DNA of 64,000 nucleotides from Actinokineospora alba (GTDB lineage Bacteria > Actinomycetota > Actinomycetes > Mycobacteriales > Pseudonocardiaceae), in assembly GCF_004362515.1 (NCBI RefSeq), contig NZ_SNXU01000001.1:5022001-5086000 (forward strand). Reading direction: 5' to 3'. This document shows positions 45,861 through 54,036 of the stretch, in pieces. The position numbers and the translations under genes are program-made. Under the pieces are notes generated by a model, which saw only the letters and a program-made list of their open reading frames with translations, searched no databases and had not been told where the DNA came from. Positions within the stretch are counted from its first letter, which is position 1, and each line of letters starts with the position of its first letter.

Positions 45861-46787
45861 TTACTGCTGGATGGGGATTCCGTCGGTGCCGCACACATAG
45901 CCGGCCTTGATGCAGTTGTCGACCCGGCGCTGCAGCTCGCCGGGATCCCAGGCGTTGAGGAAGTCGCCGTGGAAGGTGTAGCCCGGCGCGGTGGTGACGT
46001 TGACGCCGTTCCGCGTCCCCGCAAGGGAAAGCCCGCCGCCGCTGACCGGGTAGGTGATCAGGAACTCCAGCCTGGGCACCACCACGGGGTGGCTGCCCGG
46101 GCAGACTCCCGCTACCGCGAACGCCATGTGGTCACGGTGGTTGGGGGAGTCCAGCCGGGACCCGTCCCAGCAGGTCGGGAAGTCGAGGTAGTTCTCCAAC
46201 TTCGACCCGGCAGGGCAGGACCGGAAGTCCCGGCTGGACTCCGGGTACCCGACGCACGACCAGCGCGCGGCGGGGTTCTGATCCGGACTGGTCGCCAGTG
46301 CGTTGCCGATCACGTAGCGCAGCCCCTGCGGGTGGGCGACCGCGCGGGTGTGGTCGGTGATGCCCTGGTAGTAGATCGTCACGCGCTCCGGCGCGATCGG
46401 TGTCCCGTTCTGGTAGAGGGTCGGCACCCAGTAGGCGGACTTGTCCGACACCGGGTCGCAGTTCGTACCGCCCAGCCGGAGCGATTGCAGCGTCGAATGG
46501 GCGTCGGTCGTGGTGTTCCCGAAGAACTCGTGGATATGGGAGACACCGGTCCGGCCGGGGAAGACGATCGGGTCGTTCCCGGCCCGGTGGCTGCTGCGGC
46601 ACTCGGCGCGGAACTCCGAGCCGCGCACCGGAGCGGCCTGCTGGGCGACCATCGCGGCCGCTTGGTCGGCGTTCGGAGCGCCGCCGTGTCCACTGTGGTC
46701 AATCGTCTCGGCGTTGCCGATCACCGCGGTGGTAAGGCATGCGGCGAGCGCGAGGCCGACGGTGACCTTGAGCAGTCGGGTGGCCAT
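45861..46787 (-). CDS. Secreted DUF1996 protein
   Basis: 308 residues with a signal peptide (VTVGLALAACLTTAVIGNAE). The mature protein matches the DUF1996 pattern: FRAECRSSHRAGNDPIVFPG, VSHIHEFFGNTTTDA, NCDPVSDKSAYWVPTLYQNG, SCPAGSKLENYLDFPTCWDG, LDSPNHRDHMAF and VVVPRLEFLITYPV. Several conserved His, Asp and Cys residues suggest a metal- or sugar-binding site. The function is not known. Its place between a secreted glucanase and a sugar-binding protein (gaps of 3 and 11 bp) points to a role in extracellular beta-glucan handling. Confidence 0.88.
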   Translation of the reverse strand: MATRLLKVTVGLALAACLTTAVIGNAETIDHSGHGGAPNADQAAAMVAQQAAPVRGSEFRAECRSSHRAGNDPIVFPGRTGVSHIHEFFGNTTTDAHSTLQSLRLGGTNCDPVSDKSAYWVPTLYQNGTPIAPERVTIYYQGITDHTRAVAHPQGLRYVIGNALATSPDQNPAARWSCVGYPESSRDFRSCPAGSKLENYLDFPTCWDGSRLDSPNHRDHMAFAVAGVCPGSHPVVVPRLEFLITYPVSGGGLSLAGTRNGVNVTTAPGYTFHGDFLNAWDPGELQRRVDNCIKAGYVCGTDGIPIQQ

Positions 46788-46790
46788 GGC

Positions 46791-48221
46791 TCACTTCCCG
46801 AAGGTGAACCAGTTCAGGTTGACGAAGTCAGCGGGCTGGCCGCTGGCGAACGTCACGTACACGTCGTGGACGCCGGTGACACCGCTGATGTTGGCCGGTA
46901 TCGTCCGCCAGCTCTGCCAGCCGCCGGTGTTGGCGATGGCGAAGCTGCCGATGGGCGGGTTGGTCCGGCTGTCCAACCGGACTTCCACCAGCCCGCTCAC
47001 CCCACCCGCGGCACCGGACGCGGCCCGCGCCACGAACTGTGTCGCCGGTGAGCCGGAGCCGAAGTCGATGCCCCGGTACAGGGCCCAGTCGCCGTTGCCG
47101 ATCGCGCCGAGGTGACCGCCGCCGCCGGTGTCCTGCGCGGTGTAGACGCTCATGCCGGACTGCTGCTGGAACGCCTCCGCCTGGATCGTGCCGTAGGCGT
47201 TGCCCCCGCCGGGCGGTGGAGTCGTGGTCGGCGGAGTGGTGGTCGGCGGGGGAGTGGTGGTCGTGGGCGGCGCGCCGCCGCTGGTCCACACGGCGACGTA
47301 GTCGACGACCATCGGGTGTCCGGGAACCGTCGCCCCGGTCGGGGTGGCGTGTCCCGCGACGCCGTCCGGGAAGGCGCCGCCGATCGCGACGTTGAGCAGG
47401 ATGAAGTAGCCCGCGTGCGTGGTCATGTTCCGCCACGCGTCGGCGGGCATCTGGTTCTGGCTCACCGAATGGAACTGCTGCCCGTCGACGTACCAGCGCA
47501 GCTGGTTCGGCGAGACGCTCTGGTCCCACTCGAAACGGTAGGTGTGGAACGCCGACTGGCAGGACGCGCCAGGACACACCCGGCTCGCGCCGAGGCCGTT
47601 CGTCTCGTTGCACGGGCCGCCCGGGTTGACTCCACAGTGGAGCACGCCCCACACGGAGTTGATCCCGTTGACGTTCTCCATGATGTCGAACTCGCCGATA
47701 CCGGGCCAGTTCCAGTAGTTCCCGCGATACGGCGACCCCAGCGCCCAGAACGCGGGCCAGTACCCGAGGGCGGCCTGACCGGTGACGTTGGGCATCTGGA
47801 CCCGGCCCTCGATGCGCAGGATGCCGCCCGCCGGGGCCTTGAAGTCGCCGCGGTGGGTCTCCAGCCGGGCCGACGTCCAGTTCCCGGCGGCGTCCCGCCG
47901 GGGCGTGATCCGCAGGTTCCCGGCGCCGTCGAGGCTGACGTTGTTGGGGTTGTTGGTGTGCGCTGCGATCTCGCCGGTGCCCCAGTTGCCTGGGCCGCCC
48001 GGGTAGCCGTGACCGAGATCGAAGATCCAGTTCGCCGAGGACGGCAGTTGTCCGGCGGCGCCGTTGAAGTCGTCGCTCCACTGCAGCGTCCACCCGGCAG
48101 GGGTCGGGGGGACGGCGGCTTGAGCGGAGACGGTCAGGGGGACTACGACGGCCAGGGCCGCGACGGCGGCGCCGAGCGCGAAGCGGCCGCGGCGGGGTGG
48201 GGAGAGGGAGAAGACGGGCAT
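46791..48221 (-). CDS. Secreted GH16 endo-beta-1,3-glucanase with CBM6
   Basis: 476 residues from the ATG at 48221 with GGAGG upstream; the frame extends 28 codons further without signal. A signal peptide is followed by a GH16 domain (about 45-300) carrying the catalytic E-x-D-x-x-E in GIGEFDIMENVNGI, plus YWPAFWALG. A Pro/Thr linker (about 305-330) precedes a C-terminal CBM6-type domain (about 335-476: IQAEAFQQQSGMSV, GDWALYRGIDFG, DFVNLNWFTF). The closest functional fit is laminarinase. First gene of the operon. Confidence 0.93.
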   Translation of the reverse strand: MPVFSLSPPRRGRFALGAAVAALAVVVPLTVSAQAAVPPTPAGWTLQWSDDFNGAAGQLPSSANWIFDLGHGYPGGPGNWGTGEIAAHTNNPNNVSLDGAGNLRITPRRDAAGNWTSARLETHRGDFKAPAGGILRIEGRVQMPNVTGQAALGYWPAFWALGSPYRGNYWNWPGIGEFDIMENVNGINSVWGVLHCGVNPGGPCNETNGLGASRVCPGASCQSAFHTYRFEWDQSVSPNQLRWYVDGQQFHSVSQNQMPADAWRNMTTHAGYFILLNVAIGGAFPDGVAGHATPTGATVPGHPMVVDYVAVWTSGGAPPTTTTPPPTTTPPTTTPPPGGGNAYGTIQAEAFQQQSGMSVYTAQDTGGGGHLGAIGNGDWALYRGIDFGSGSPATQFVARAASGAAGGVSGLVEVRLDSRTNPPIGSFAIANTGGWQSWRTIPANISGVTGVHDVYVTFASGQPADFVNLNWFTFGK

Positions 48222-48290
48222 GGGCGGTGACCTCCAAGTCACGGGCAGGGAAACCCATGTTGCGGTGCACAACAAATCTTGCCGAGCTGA

Positions 48291-48304
48291 TGAAAGCGCT
48301 CTCA
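48291..48304. promoter_or_regulatory. LacI-type operator TGAAAGCGCTCTCA
   Basis: A near-perfect palindrome with the central GCGC typical of LacI-family sites (consensus around TGNNAGCGCTNNCA). It lies 70 bp before the GH16 start and is the only such site I see at the head of the operon, whose last gene encodes a LacI repressor. Binding is inferred. Confidence 0.7.
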
Positions 48305-48368
48305 CGACCGATTGTCAACGGCTCGATACGCATCGGTAAAAAGTGATCGGGAGCGCGCCTGCCCCTTG

Positions 48369-48394
48369 TGAAACAAAGCGACAAATTTGTATCA
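48369..48394. promoter_or_regulatory. Candidate TetR operator TGAAACAAA-N8-TTTGTATCA
   Basis: The two 9-bp arms match at 8 of 9 positions as an inverted repeat, and the centre contains the perfect palindrome ACAAATTTGT (48381-48390). It ends 8 bp before the ATG of the MpaB-like gene, which forms an operon with a TetR regulator, so autoregulation is likely. Confidence 0.5.
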
Positions 48395-48401
48395 TCGCCA
48401 C

Positions 48402-49253
48402 ATGGATGCCACCGAACTGCCGGGACCGGGCTCGCTGCATTGGCGCTACGGGGGTGACCGGCGCGGCTACTTGCTGCTGGTCAGGGCCGGTTTGCTGCAG
48501 CTGATGCACCCGGGACTCGGGGCCGGGGTCGAGCAGCACTCGGACTTCTTCAGCGAACCCTGGCAGCGCGTGCTGCGTTCGGTGCCGCAGATCCAGGGCA
48601 CCACGTTCGACTGGCCCGAAGGCGGTGCCACGGCACGCAAGATCCGGGACTACCACACCGAGATCAAGGGGATCGATCAGCAGGGCAGGCGCTATCACGC
48701 GCTCGATCCCGAGGTGTACTTCTGGGCGCACGCGACGATCTTCGACGCGCTGTTCCAGTCGATCGACATGTTCGGCAAGCCGCTGAGCGAGGCGGACAAG
48801 GACCGGCTCTACGCCGAGGGGTGCGACATCTACCGGGCGTACGGCGTCAGCGACCGGGTCATGCCGCCGGACTGGCCGTCGTTCCAGGAGTACTTCGACC
48901 GGATGTGCCGGGAACGGCTGGAGATCACTCCGGCGGCCCAGGCGCTGATCGACTTCAGCAAGAACCCGCCGAAGGAGTTCCCGCTGGTGCCCGCGCCGAT
49001 CTACCGGGCCGTGCGCAAGCCCAGCGGGAAGCTGCTGTGGTGGCTGGCGGTGGGCACCCTGCCCGTCTCCGTCCGCGACCACATCGGCGAGCCCTGGAGC
49101 GAGGCCGACCAACGCAGGTTCGACCGCGTGCGCCGGGTGATCAGCTCCGGCTGGCCGGTCCTGCCCTCGCCGCTGCGGCACACGGTGCGGGCGCGGGAGG
49201 GGTATCGGCGGACCGGGTCGGGCCCGGTGACCGCCAGTAGGCTCACGGTGTGA
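48402..49253 (+). CDS. MpaB/DUF2236-family oxygenase-like protein
   Basis: 283 residues from the ATG at 48402. The sequence fits the ER-bound oxygenase MpaB/DUF2236/latex-clearing-like family: GSLHWRYGGDRRGYLLLVRA, LLQLMHPGLGAGVEQHS, VYFWAHATIFDALF and EYFDRMCRERLEIT. Conserved His residues would coordinate heme in the characterised members. The stop overlaps the TetR gene by 4 bp. The substrate is unknown. Confidence 0.85.
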   Translation: MDATELPGPGSLHWRYGGDRRGYLLLVRAGLLQLMHPGLGAGVEQHSDFFSEPWQRVLRSVPQIQGTTFDWPEGGATARKIRDYHTEIKGIDQQGRRYHALDPEVYFWAHATIFDALFQSIDMFGKPLSEADKDRLYAEGCDIYRAYGVSDRVMPPDWPSFQEYFDRMCRERLEITPAAQALIDFSKNPPKEFPLVPAPIYRAVRKPSGKLLWWLAVGTLPVSVRDHIGEPWSEADQRRFDRVRRVISSGWPVLPSPLRHTVRAREGYRRTGSGPVTASRLTV

Positions 49254-49885
49254 CCTCGCCGGATTCCGCCAGCCTGCTCGACCTCGTCACCGCCGCGACC
49301 GACACCGACGCGGTGGGCGAGACGATCCTCGACGCCGCCCTGGCCGAGATGCTCGACTTCGGCCTGCGCCGCACCAACGTCGAGGTCGTCGCGAAGCGGG
49401 CCGGGGTGTCGCGGGCGACGGTGTACCGGCGGTTCGAGACGAAAGACGCGCTCGTCCAAGCGGTGCTCGTGCGGGAGAGCCGGCGGTTCTACACCGAGAT
49501 CGCGGAGGCGGTCGCGGCCCTGCCGACCGTGGCCGAACGGCTCGTCGAGGGTTTCGTCGTCGGCGTGCGCCACGCCCGCACCGAGCCGCTGATGAACCGG
49601 CTGCTGGCCACCGACCCGGAGGCGCTGCTGCCGTACCTCACCACCCACGGGTACGCGGTCGTCGCGGCGTCCCGGGATTTCCTTGTGTGGCAGGGAGAAC
49701 AGGTGGCGGGGAAGCTGCAGCCGGTGGAGAACCGCGACCCGGCGGGAGTCGCGGAGATCTTCGTGCGGCTCGCGATCTCGTTCACCCTGACCCCGCAAAC
49801 CTGCATCCCGTTCGACACCGACGACGACATCCGGCGGTTCGCGACCAGCTACCTCGCGGTCCTCATGCGGGAGTTCGACGCCTGA
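49250..49885 (+). CDS. TetR-family transcriptional regulator
   Basis: 211 residues from a GTG overlapping the previous stop. N-terminal helix-turn-helix RTNVEVVAKRAGVSRATVYR followed by RFETKDALVQAVL. The C-terminal ligand domain is divergent, as usual. Operon with the MpaB-like gene; a matching dyad lies in front of that gene. Its 3' end overlaps the convergent LysR gene by 37 bp. Confidence 0.92.
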   Translation: MTSPDSASLLDLVTAATDTDAVGETILDAALAEMLDFGLRRTNVEVVAKRAGVSRATVYRRFETKDALVQAVLVRESRRFYTEIAEAVAALPTVAERLVEGFVVGVRHARTEPLMNRLLATDPEALLPYLTTHGYAVVAASRDFLVWQGEQVAGKLQPVENRDPAGVAEIFVRLAISFTLTPQTCIPFDTDDDIRRFATSYLAVLMREFDA

Positions 49886-50739
49886 GCGGTGGCGCTGACG
49901 GCCGTGGCGAACCGCGCGACCTGACCGGTCAGGGTGCCGTTGTGCACCAGTTCGATCCGGTGGACCGCTCGGGGCACGGAGATCGGGACCGCGGCCGTGG
50001 TGATCGCGCTCGCGGGAAGCACCGCGAGCCCGAGGCCGGCGGCGACCAAGGCGAGCAAACCGGTCACGTCACAACCCTCGTAGCGCAGGCACGCACGGAA
50101 ACCGTCGGTGGTGGCGGAGACCCGCAACCGGGCGAGCGGGATGGCCGCGTCGGGCGCGTCGATCCACCTCGCGTCGGCGAGGTCGGTCAGCCGCAGCGCA
50201 CTGCGCCCGGCGAGGGGGTGGTCCGTGGGCAGCGCGACCGCCAGCGGCTGCTCGACCACCGCCCGGGTGGTCAGGGGGCTGATGTCGGTGAGGTGCAGTG
50301 GATCGCTGGGTGCGGCCATTCCGTCGACCAACGCGACGTCCGCGGTTCCCCTGGCGACCGAGGCGATCGCCTCCTCCCGGCCGACGACCCGCACGGTCAG
50401 CCCGCGGAGGGCGTGAGCGGCGGCGGCGAGGCTCGGCGGCGCCGCCAGCGGTGACATCGCGACGGTGACCTCATCCGCGGCCACGGAGGAGAGTCGGGCG
50501 AGGTCCGCCCGGGCGGCCTCCAGCCGCAGGAGCAGCGGTTCGGCGTGGTCGAGCAGTCGTAGGCCGACCGTCGTTGGGGCGACCGGTCGCCGGGTGAAGA
50601 GCTTGGCGCCGAGATCGCCTTCGAGCACGGAGATCTGCTGCGACACCGCGGACTGTGTGTAGCCGAGCTCGTGCGCCGCCGCGGAAAACGAGCCCAGCCG
50701 GGCGACCGTGACGAAGGTGCGGAGAAGATGGGGGTCCAC
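49849..50739 (-). CDS. LysR-family transcriptional regulator
   Basis: 296 residues from the GTG at 50739 (V-D-P-H-L-L-R-T-F), the usual start of this group; the frame continues upstream to an ATG at 50832, overlapping the divergent gene. Helix-turn-helix LGSFSAAAHELGYTQSAVSQ, then a type 2 periplasmic-binding-like effector domain. AATACT lies about 11 bases before the GTG and no SD is visible, so the mRNA may be leaderless. It probably controls the divergent CTP-synthase-related gene. Confidence 0.85.
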   Translation of the reverse strand: MDPHLLRTFVTVARLGSFSAAAHELGYTQSAVSQQISVLEGDLGAKLFTRRPVAPTTVGLRLLDHAEPLLLRLEAARADLARLSSVAADEVTVAMSPLAAPPSLAAAAHALRGLTVRVVGREEAIASVARGTADVALVDGMAAPSDPLHLTDISPLTTRAVVEQPLAVALPTDHPLAGRSALRLTDLADARWIDAPDAAIPLARLRVSATTDGFRACLRYEGCDVTGLLALVAAGLGLAVLPASAITTAAVPISVPRAVHRIELVHNGTLTGQVARFATAVSATAQASNSRMRTAR

Positions 50740-50813
50740 GAGATCAGTATTGCTTATGGACGGACCATTAATCATCGTTGGTGCTGAAGCCTGCCGTCCG
50801 CCACGATCGACGC

Positions 50814-51530
50814 ATGGCAGCAACCTCGACAACGACCCGCCTCGCCCTGGTGGGCGACCGGTCGCCCGCGGTGCGGGCGCACGTGCGCCTTCCCGGCCTG
50901 ATCGGCGCGTTGGCCGAGCATGATGGGCTGGTCGTCGACGCCTACTGGATCCCTACGGAGGACGCGGCGCACGCGGGTGCCCTCGATGGCTTCGACGCGA
51001 TCTGGCTCGTTCCCGGAAGCCCGTACCAGGATGAGGCGGGGGCGATCGCCGCGGTCCGGGCGGCTCGCGAGGGTGGGATCCCGTTTCTCGGCACGTGCGG
51101 GGGATTCCAGCTCGCGATGCTCGAGTTCGCCCGCACGGTCTGCGGCTTGGTCGACGCGGAACACGCCGAGGAACACCCGGAGGCCGAACAGGCGGTCATC
51201 GTGCCGCTCGCCTGCTCGCTGGTCGGACACGACAGCGTGGTCCAGGTGGAACGCGGCTCGCTGGCGGAGCGCGCTCTCGGCGCGCGGCGCACGATCGAGC
51301 GCTACTTCTGTTCCTACGGACTCGATCCCGCATATGTCGACACCCTGCGGGCCGCGGGTCTGCGGTTCAGCGGAGCGGACGAGACCGGCGACGTCCGCAT
51401 CGCCGAACTGCCCGGCCACCCGTTCTTCCTCGCCACGCTCTTCCAGCCCGAACTCGCCGACGGTCCGCGCGCCCACCCGGTGGTCCGAGCGTTCGCGACG
51501 GCCGCCGTGGACCGCCTGGGCGGGCGTTGA
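50814..51530 (+). CDS. CTP synthase C-terminal region-related (seleno)protein family member
   Basis: 238 residues from the ATG at 50814. A stand-alone class I glutamine-amidotransferase-like domain similar to the C-terminal part of CTP synthase: RLALVGDRSPAVRAHVRLPG, DAIWLVPGSPYQDEAGAIAA and the nucleophile elbow PFLGTCGGFQLAMLEFA with the cysteine present. The segment that carries the catalytic His in true amidotransferases reads HPFFLATLFQPEL, with Gln instead of His in F-H-P-E, as I recall for this family. Some members carry selenocysteine at the cysteine position; here it is Cys. The function is unknown. Confidence 0.82.
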   Translation: MAATSTTTRLALVGDRSPAVRAHVRLPGLIGALAEHDGLVVDAYWIPTEDAAHAGALDGFDAIWLVPGSPYQDEAGAIAAVRAAREGGIPFLGTCGGFQLAMLEFARTVCGLVDAEHAEEHPEAEQAVIVPLACSLVGHDSVVQVERGSLAERALGARRTIERYFCSYGLDPAYVDTLRAAGLRFSGADETGDVRIAELPGHPFFLATLFQPELADGPRAHPVVRAFATAAVDRLGGR

Positions 51531-51532
51531 CC

Positions 51533-51575
51533 ACCGCCGGTTCCGGCGCACTGGGGGTGTGTCGGAACCGGCGGT
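51533..51575. terminator. Hairpin between convergent genes
   Basis: Perfect 13-bp arms ACCGCCGGTTCCG (51533-51545) and CGGAACCGGCGGT (51563-51575) around a 17-nt loop. It sits in the gap between the CTP-synthase-related gene and the end of the biosynthetic operon, and should terminate both. Confidence 0.75.
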
Positions 51576-51599
51576 CCACTCTCGGGTGCGTGTGGTTGG

Positions 51600-52796
51600 C
51601 TACGAAGCCATGTCCGGGGCAAGAGTCGCACCGCGGATCCGGAAGTCCCGGGCGACCGCGGTGATCGCCGCACCCACCTCTTCGCTATCCCGGCCGCGGA
51701 ACCGGAACCGACCACCCACGTGCTCGTAGTAGGCGTCCGCAGCGGGAAGGATCTCGCCCTCCCGCAGAACTACCTCGGCGTACAGGCCGGGGACCGTGCC
51801 GAGCATCGGTGTGGCCAGGTGGATCCGACAGGGCCGCTCAGCGGGCGCGGGCACGATCAGCCACCCGCCCACTTCCTCGCCGAGCGGCGGCCCAGCCGCA
51901 GGCGACTCGCCAAGCGCGATACGGAAGGCGGCCTCGTTCAAGTCGTAGCCGTGGACTTCCCGCCACAGGAAGGGAATCTCCGCACCACCCGCCCGCGCCC
52001 CGACTTCCAGGAATCGGAGTTCGTCGCCATCGACGAACACCTCCAAGTGGAAGACCACCGGCTTGGTGGTGAGCGCGCCCAGCACACGTTGGGCGAACTT
52101 GCCTATGCCGCAGTGGTCCTCGACCTCCACCGACCCGAGGGGCGTGCCGGTGCGAAACTCGAGACACGTCCGCAGATAGCGTGACACCCGCACAGCGGTG
52201 ATCTCGCGTCCGTCGAACACACCGTCCACATGGTGCACGTCGCCCGAACTGAACGCCTGCACCAACATCCCGCCCACCTCCGCGGGCAGGTCCGCGGGCT
52301 CGGCCACCACGACCACGCCCTCGCTCGAACTGCTCGCACGCGGTTTGAGCACCACCGGCCAGCCGTGCGACGCGGCGAAAGCGTGCACGTCGGCGGGTTC
52401 GGAGACCGCGGCGAAGGCGGGCACCTCGACGCCCGCCTCCGCCACCGCCTGGGACATGACGAGCTTGTCGCGGAACAGGTTCGTCTCGGCGACCGTCGGA
52501 CCGGGGCATCCCCACTCGGCGCGCAACTGTGCGGCGACAAGCAGATCGTCCTCTTTCAGCGCCACAATGCCCACGGGAGCGCCGAAGCGGGCAGCGAGGC
52601 CGCGGACCTCGGCCCGCACCGCGGGGAGGTCGTCGGTCTCGGGCACGACGACGACCTCCCTGGCGGTCGGTGGCACGGCGTCGATCCCCACGTCGGTGGT
52701 GACATAGGTGACGTCGTACCGGTCGTGGTCGAGATAGCGGGCGTAGTCCGCGTACCGGTCCCGCCACCTGTGCAGCACCACGACATGTTGTGTCAT
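51600..52796 (-). CDS. ATP-grasp ligase (second of two in the operon)
   Basis: 398 residues from the ATG at 52796, overlapping the previous stop (ATGA). An ATP-grasp carboxylate-amine ligase: N-terminal domain (HVVVLHRWRDRYADYARYLD), LFRDKLVMSQAVAEAGVEVP, the ATP-binding strand WPVVLKPRASSSSEGVVVVA, VQAFSSGDVHHVDGVFDGRE and the metal-binding end DGDELRFLEVGARAGGAEIP. The fold matches BacD/carbamoyl-phosphate-synthase-like dipeptide ligases. With the other ATP-grasp enzyme it could join amino acids made by the PLP enzymes upstream. Last gene of the operon. Confidence 0.88.
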   Translation of the reverse strand: MTQHVVVLHRWRDRYADYARYLDHDRYDVTYVTTDVGIDAVPPTAREVVVVPETDDLPAVRAEVRGLAARFGAPVGIVALKEDDLLVAAQLRAEWGCPGPTVAETNLFRDKLVMSQAVAEAGVEVPAFAAVSEPADVHAFAASHGWPVVLKPRASSSSEGVVVVAEPADLPAEVGGMLVQAFSSGDVHHVDGVFDGREITAVRVSRYLRTCLEFRTGTPLGSVEVEDHCGIGKFAQRVLGALTTKPVVFHLEVFVDGDELRFLEVGARAGGAEIPFLWREVHGYDLNEAAFRIALGESPAAGPPLGEEVGGWLIVPAPAERPCRIHLATPMLGTVPGLYAEVVLREGEILPAADAYYEHVGGRFRFRGRDSEEVGAAITAVARDFRIRGATLAPDMAS

Positions 52797-54034
52797 GGCT
52801 GGGCGACCCGGTAGAAGCCGTGCCCGTCGAGGTAGTTCACCGCGCGGAAGTCGTCGGCGACGACCTGGGCGACCGGGTGCGCGAGGCCGATCATCATCGG
52901 CTCCGTGCAGTCGTCCACCGTCTTCGCCAACGGCTGCCCTGGCTGCACACCCATGTGCACCTTGTGGAAACTGGGCAGCTGCCGCACCTGGTCCAGCAGC
53001 GGGTACGACTCCAGGACGCCCTCGACCGGCGAGGTCAGAAACGCCATCACCACGTGCTGGTCGACCCGGTGCGGCCGCTGGTACTCCGCGACGAACCGCT
53101 CCGGCTCCAGGTAGGCGTCGACCGCCCACTCCAGCTGCGACTCGCCGCCCGCGATCTTCGCGTAGTGGGCGGCACCCGCGCCGCACAGCCGGATCCCGGC
53201 CTCGACCAGGCACGGGCCGTCCTGGGTCATCATGATCTCGAGGTGCGCGGGCCCGTAGTCGACACCGAGTGCGGCGAGCACGGCAAATGCGTACTCGACA
53301 ACCTCTGGCTGCTCGTCCACAGGAGCCGAGAACACACCGCTGTGCCGGTCCACCACGCCGTTGACCGTCATCTTCGCGTAGCGCCAGATGTCGGTGACCC
53401 GGTGCTTGCCCGCGCAGCTCACCGTGTTGACGGCGAATTCGGTGCCGGTCAGGTACTCCTGCGCGACCACGCCCTCGTTGCGCACGGCGAAGATGTTCGT
53501 GCGGCCCGAGATCGCCCGGAACGCGTCGACGGACTCGCCCGGGGTGTCGCAGAACGTGACGCCGTCATTGCCCGCGCTGCGAATCGGCTTGACGACCACC
53601 CGACCGCCGAACGAGGAGTGCCACGCGCGCAGCTGTTCCTCGTCGCTGACAAGGAGTTGCCGCGTGCTGCGCAGGCCCGCCGCCCGCAACGTCTCGTTCT
53701 GGGCGAACTTGTTGCGCCGGGCCTCGCTGTGCCGGGTCCCGTTGGTCACCAGGCCCAGCGCCGCGCTGAGCTGGTCGGCGAGTTCGACCCCGGTCTCGCC
53801 GCCGGTGATCACGATGTCCGGCCGGTGCTTGGCCACCGCGTCCCTGGTCGCGTCGAAGTCGCCCTCGTGGACGATGTTGTCGGCGAACTGGGCCAGGTCC
53901 GGGTGGCTGCCGTAGACCGGCGGCGCGTCGACGGTGCTCTGCACTCGCACGACCGTCGCGCCCGCGGCGATGAACGCCTCGGCCAAGGCGAGCGTCGGCG
54001 CGTAGACGTCAACCATGGCAATGGTCTTGCTCAC
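52793..54034 (-). CDS. ATP-grasp ligase (first of two in the operon)
   Basis: 413 residues from the GTG at 54034, with AAGGG eleven bases upstream; the gap from the previous stop is 2 bp. The N-terminal domain (VDVYAPTLALAEAFIAAGAT) precedes KFAQNETLRAAGLRSTRQLL, ATP-binding VVVKPIRSAGNDGVTFCDTP, QEYLTGTEFAVNTVSCAGKH and the metal site GPCLVEAGIRLCGAGAAHYA. It resembles the same amino-acid ligase group as its neighbour, but the two are not close copies and probably catalyse successive condensations. Confidence 0.88.
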   Translation of the reverse strand: MSKTIAMVDVYAPTLALAEAFIAAGATVVRVQSTVDAPPVYGSHPDLAQFADNIVHEGDFDATRDAVAKHRPDIVITGGETGVELADQLSAALGLVTNGTRHSEARRNKFAQNETLRAAGLRSTRQLLVSDEEQLRAWHSSFGGRVVVKPIRSAGNDGVTFCDTPGESVDAFRAISGRTNIFAVRNEGVVAQEYLTGTEFAVNTVSCAGKHRVTDIWRYAKMTVNGVVDRHSGVFSAPVDEQPEVVEYAFAVLAALGVDYGPAHLEIMMTQDGPCLVEAGIRLCGAGAAHYAKIAGGESQLEWAVDAYLEPERFVAEYQRPHRVDQHVVMAFLTSPVEGVLESYPLLDQVRQLPSFHKVHMGVQPGQPLAKTVDDCTEPMMIGLAHPVAQVVADDFRAVNYLDGHGFYRVAQP

Positions 54035-54036
54035 GT

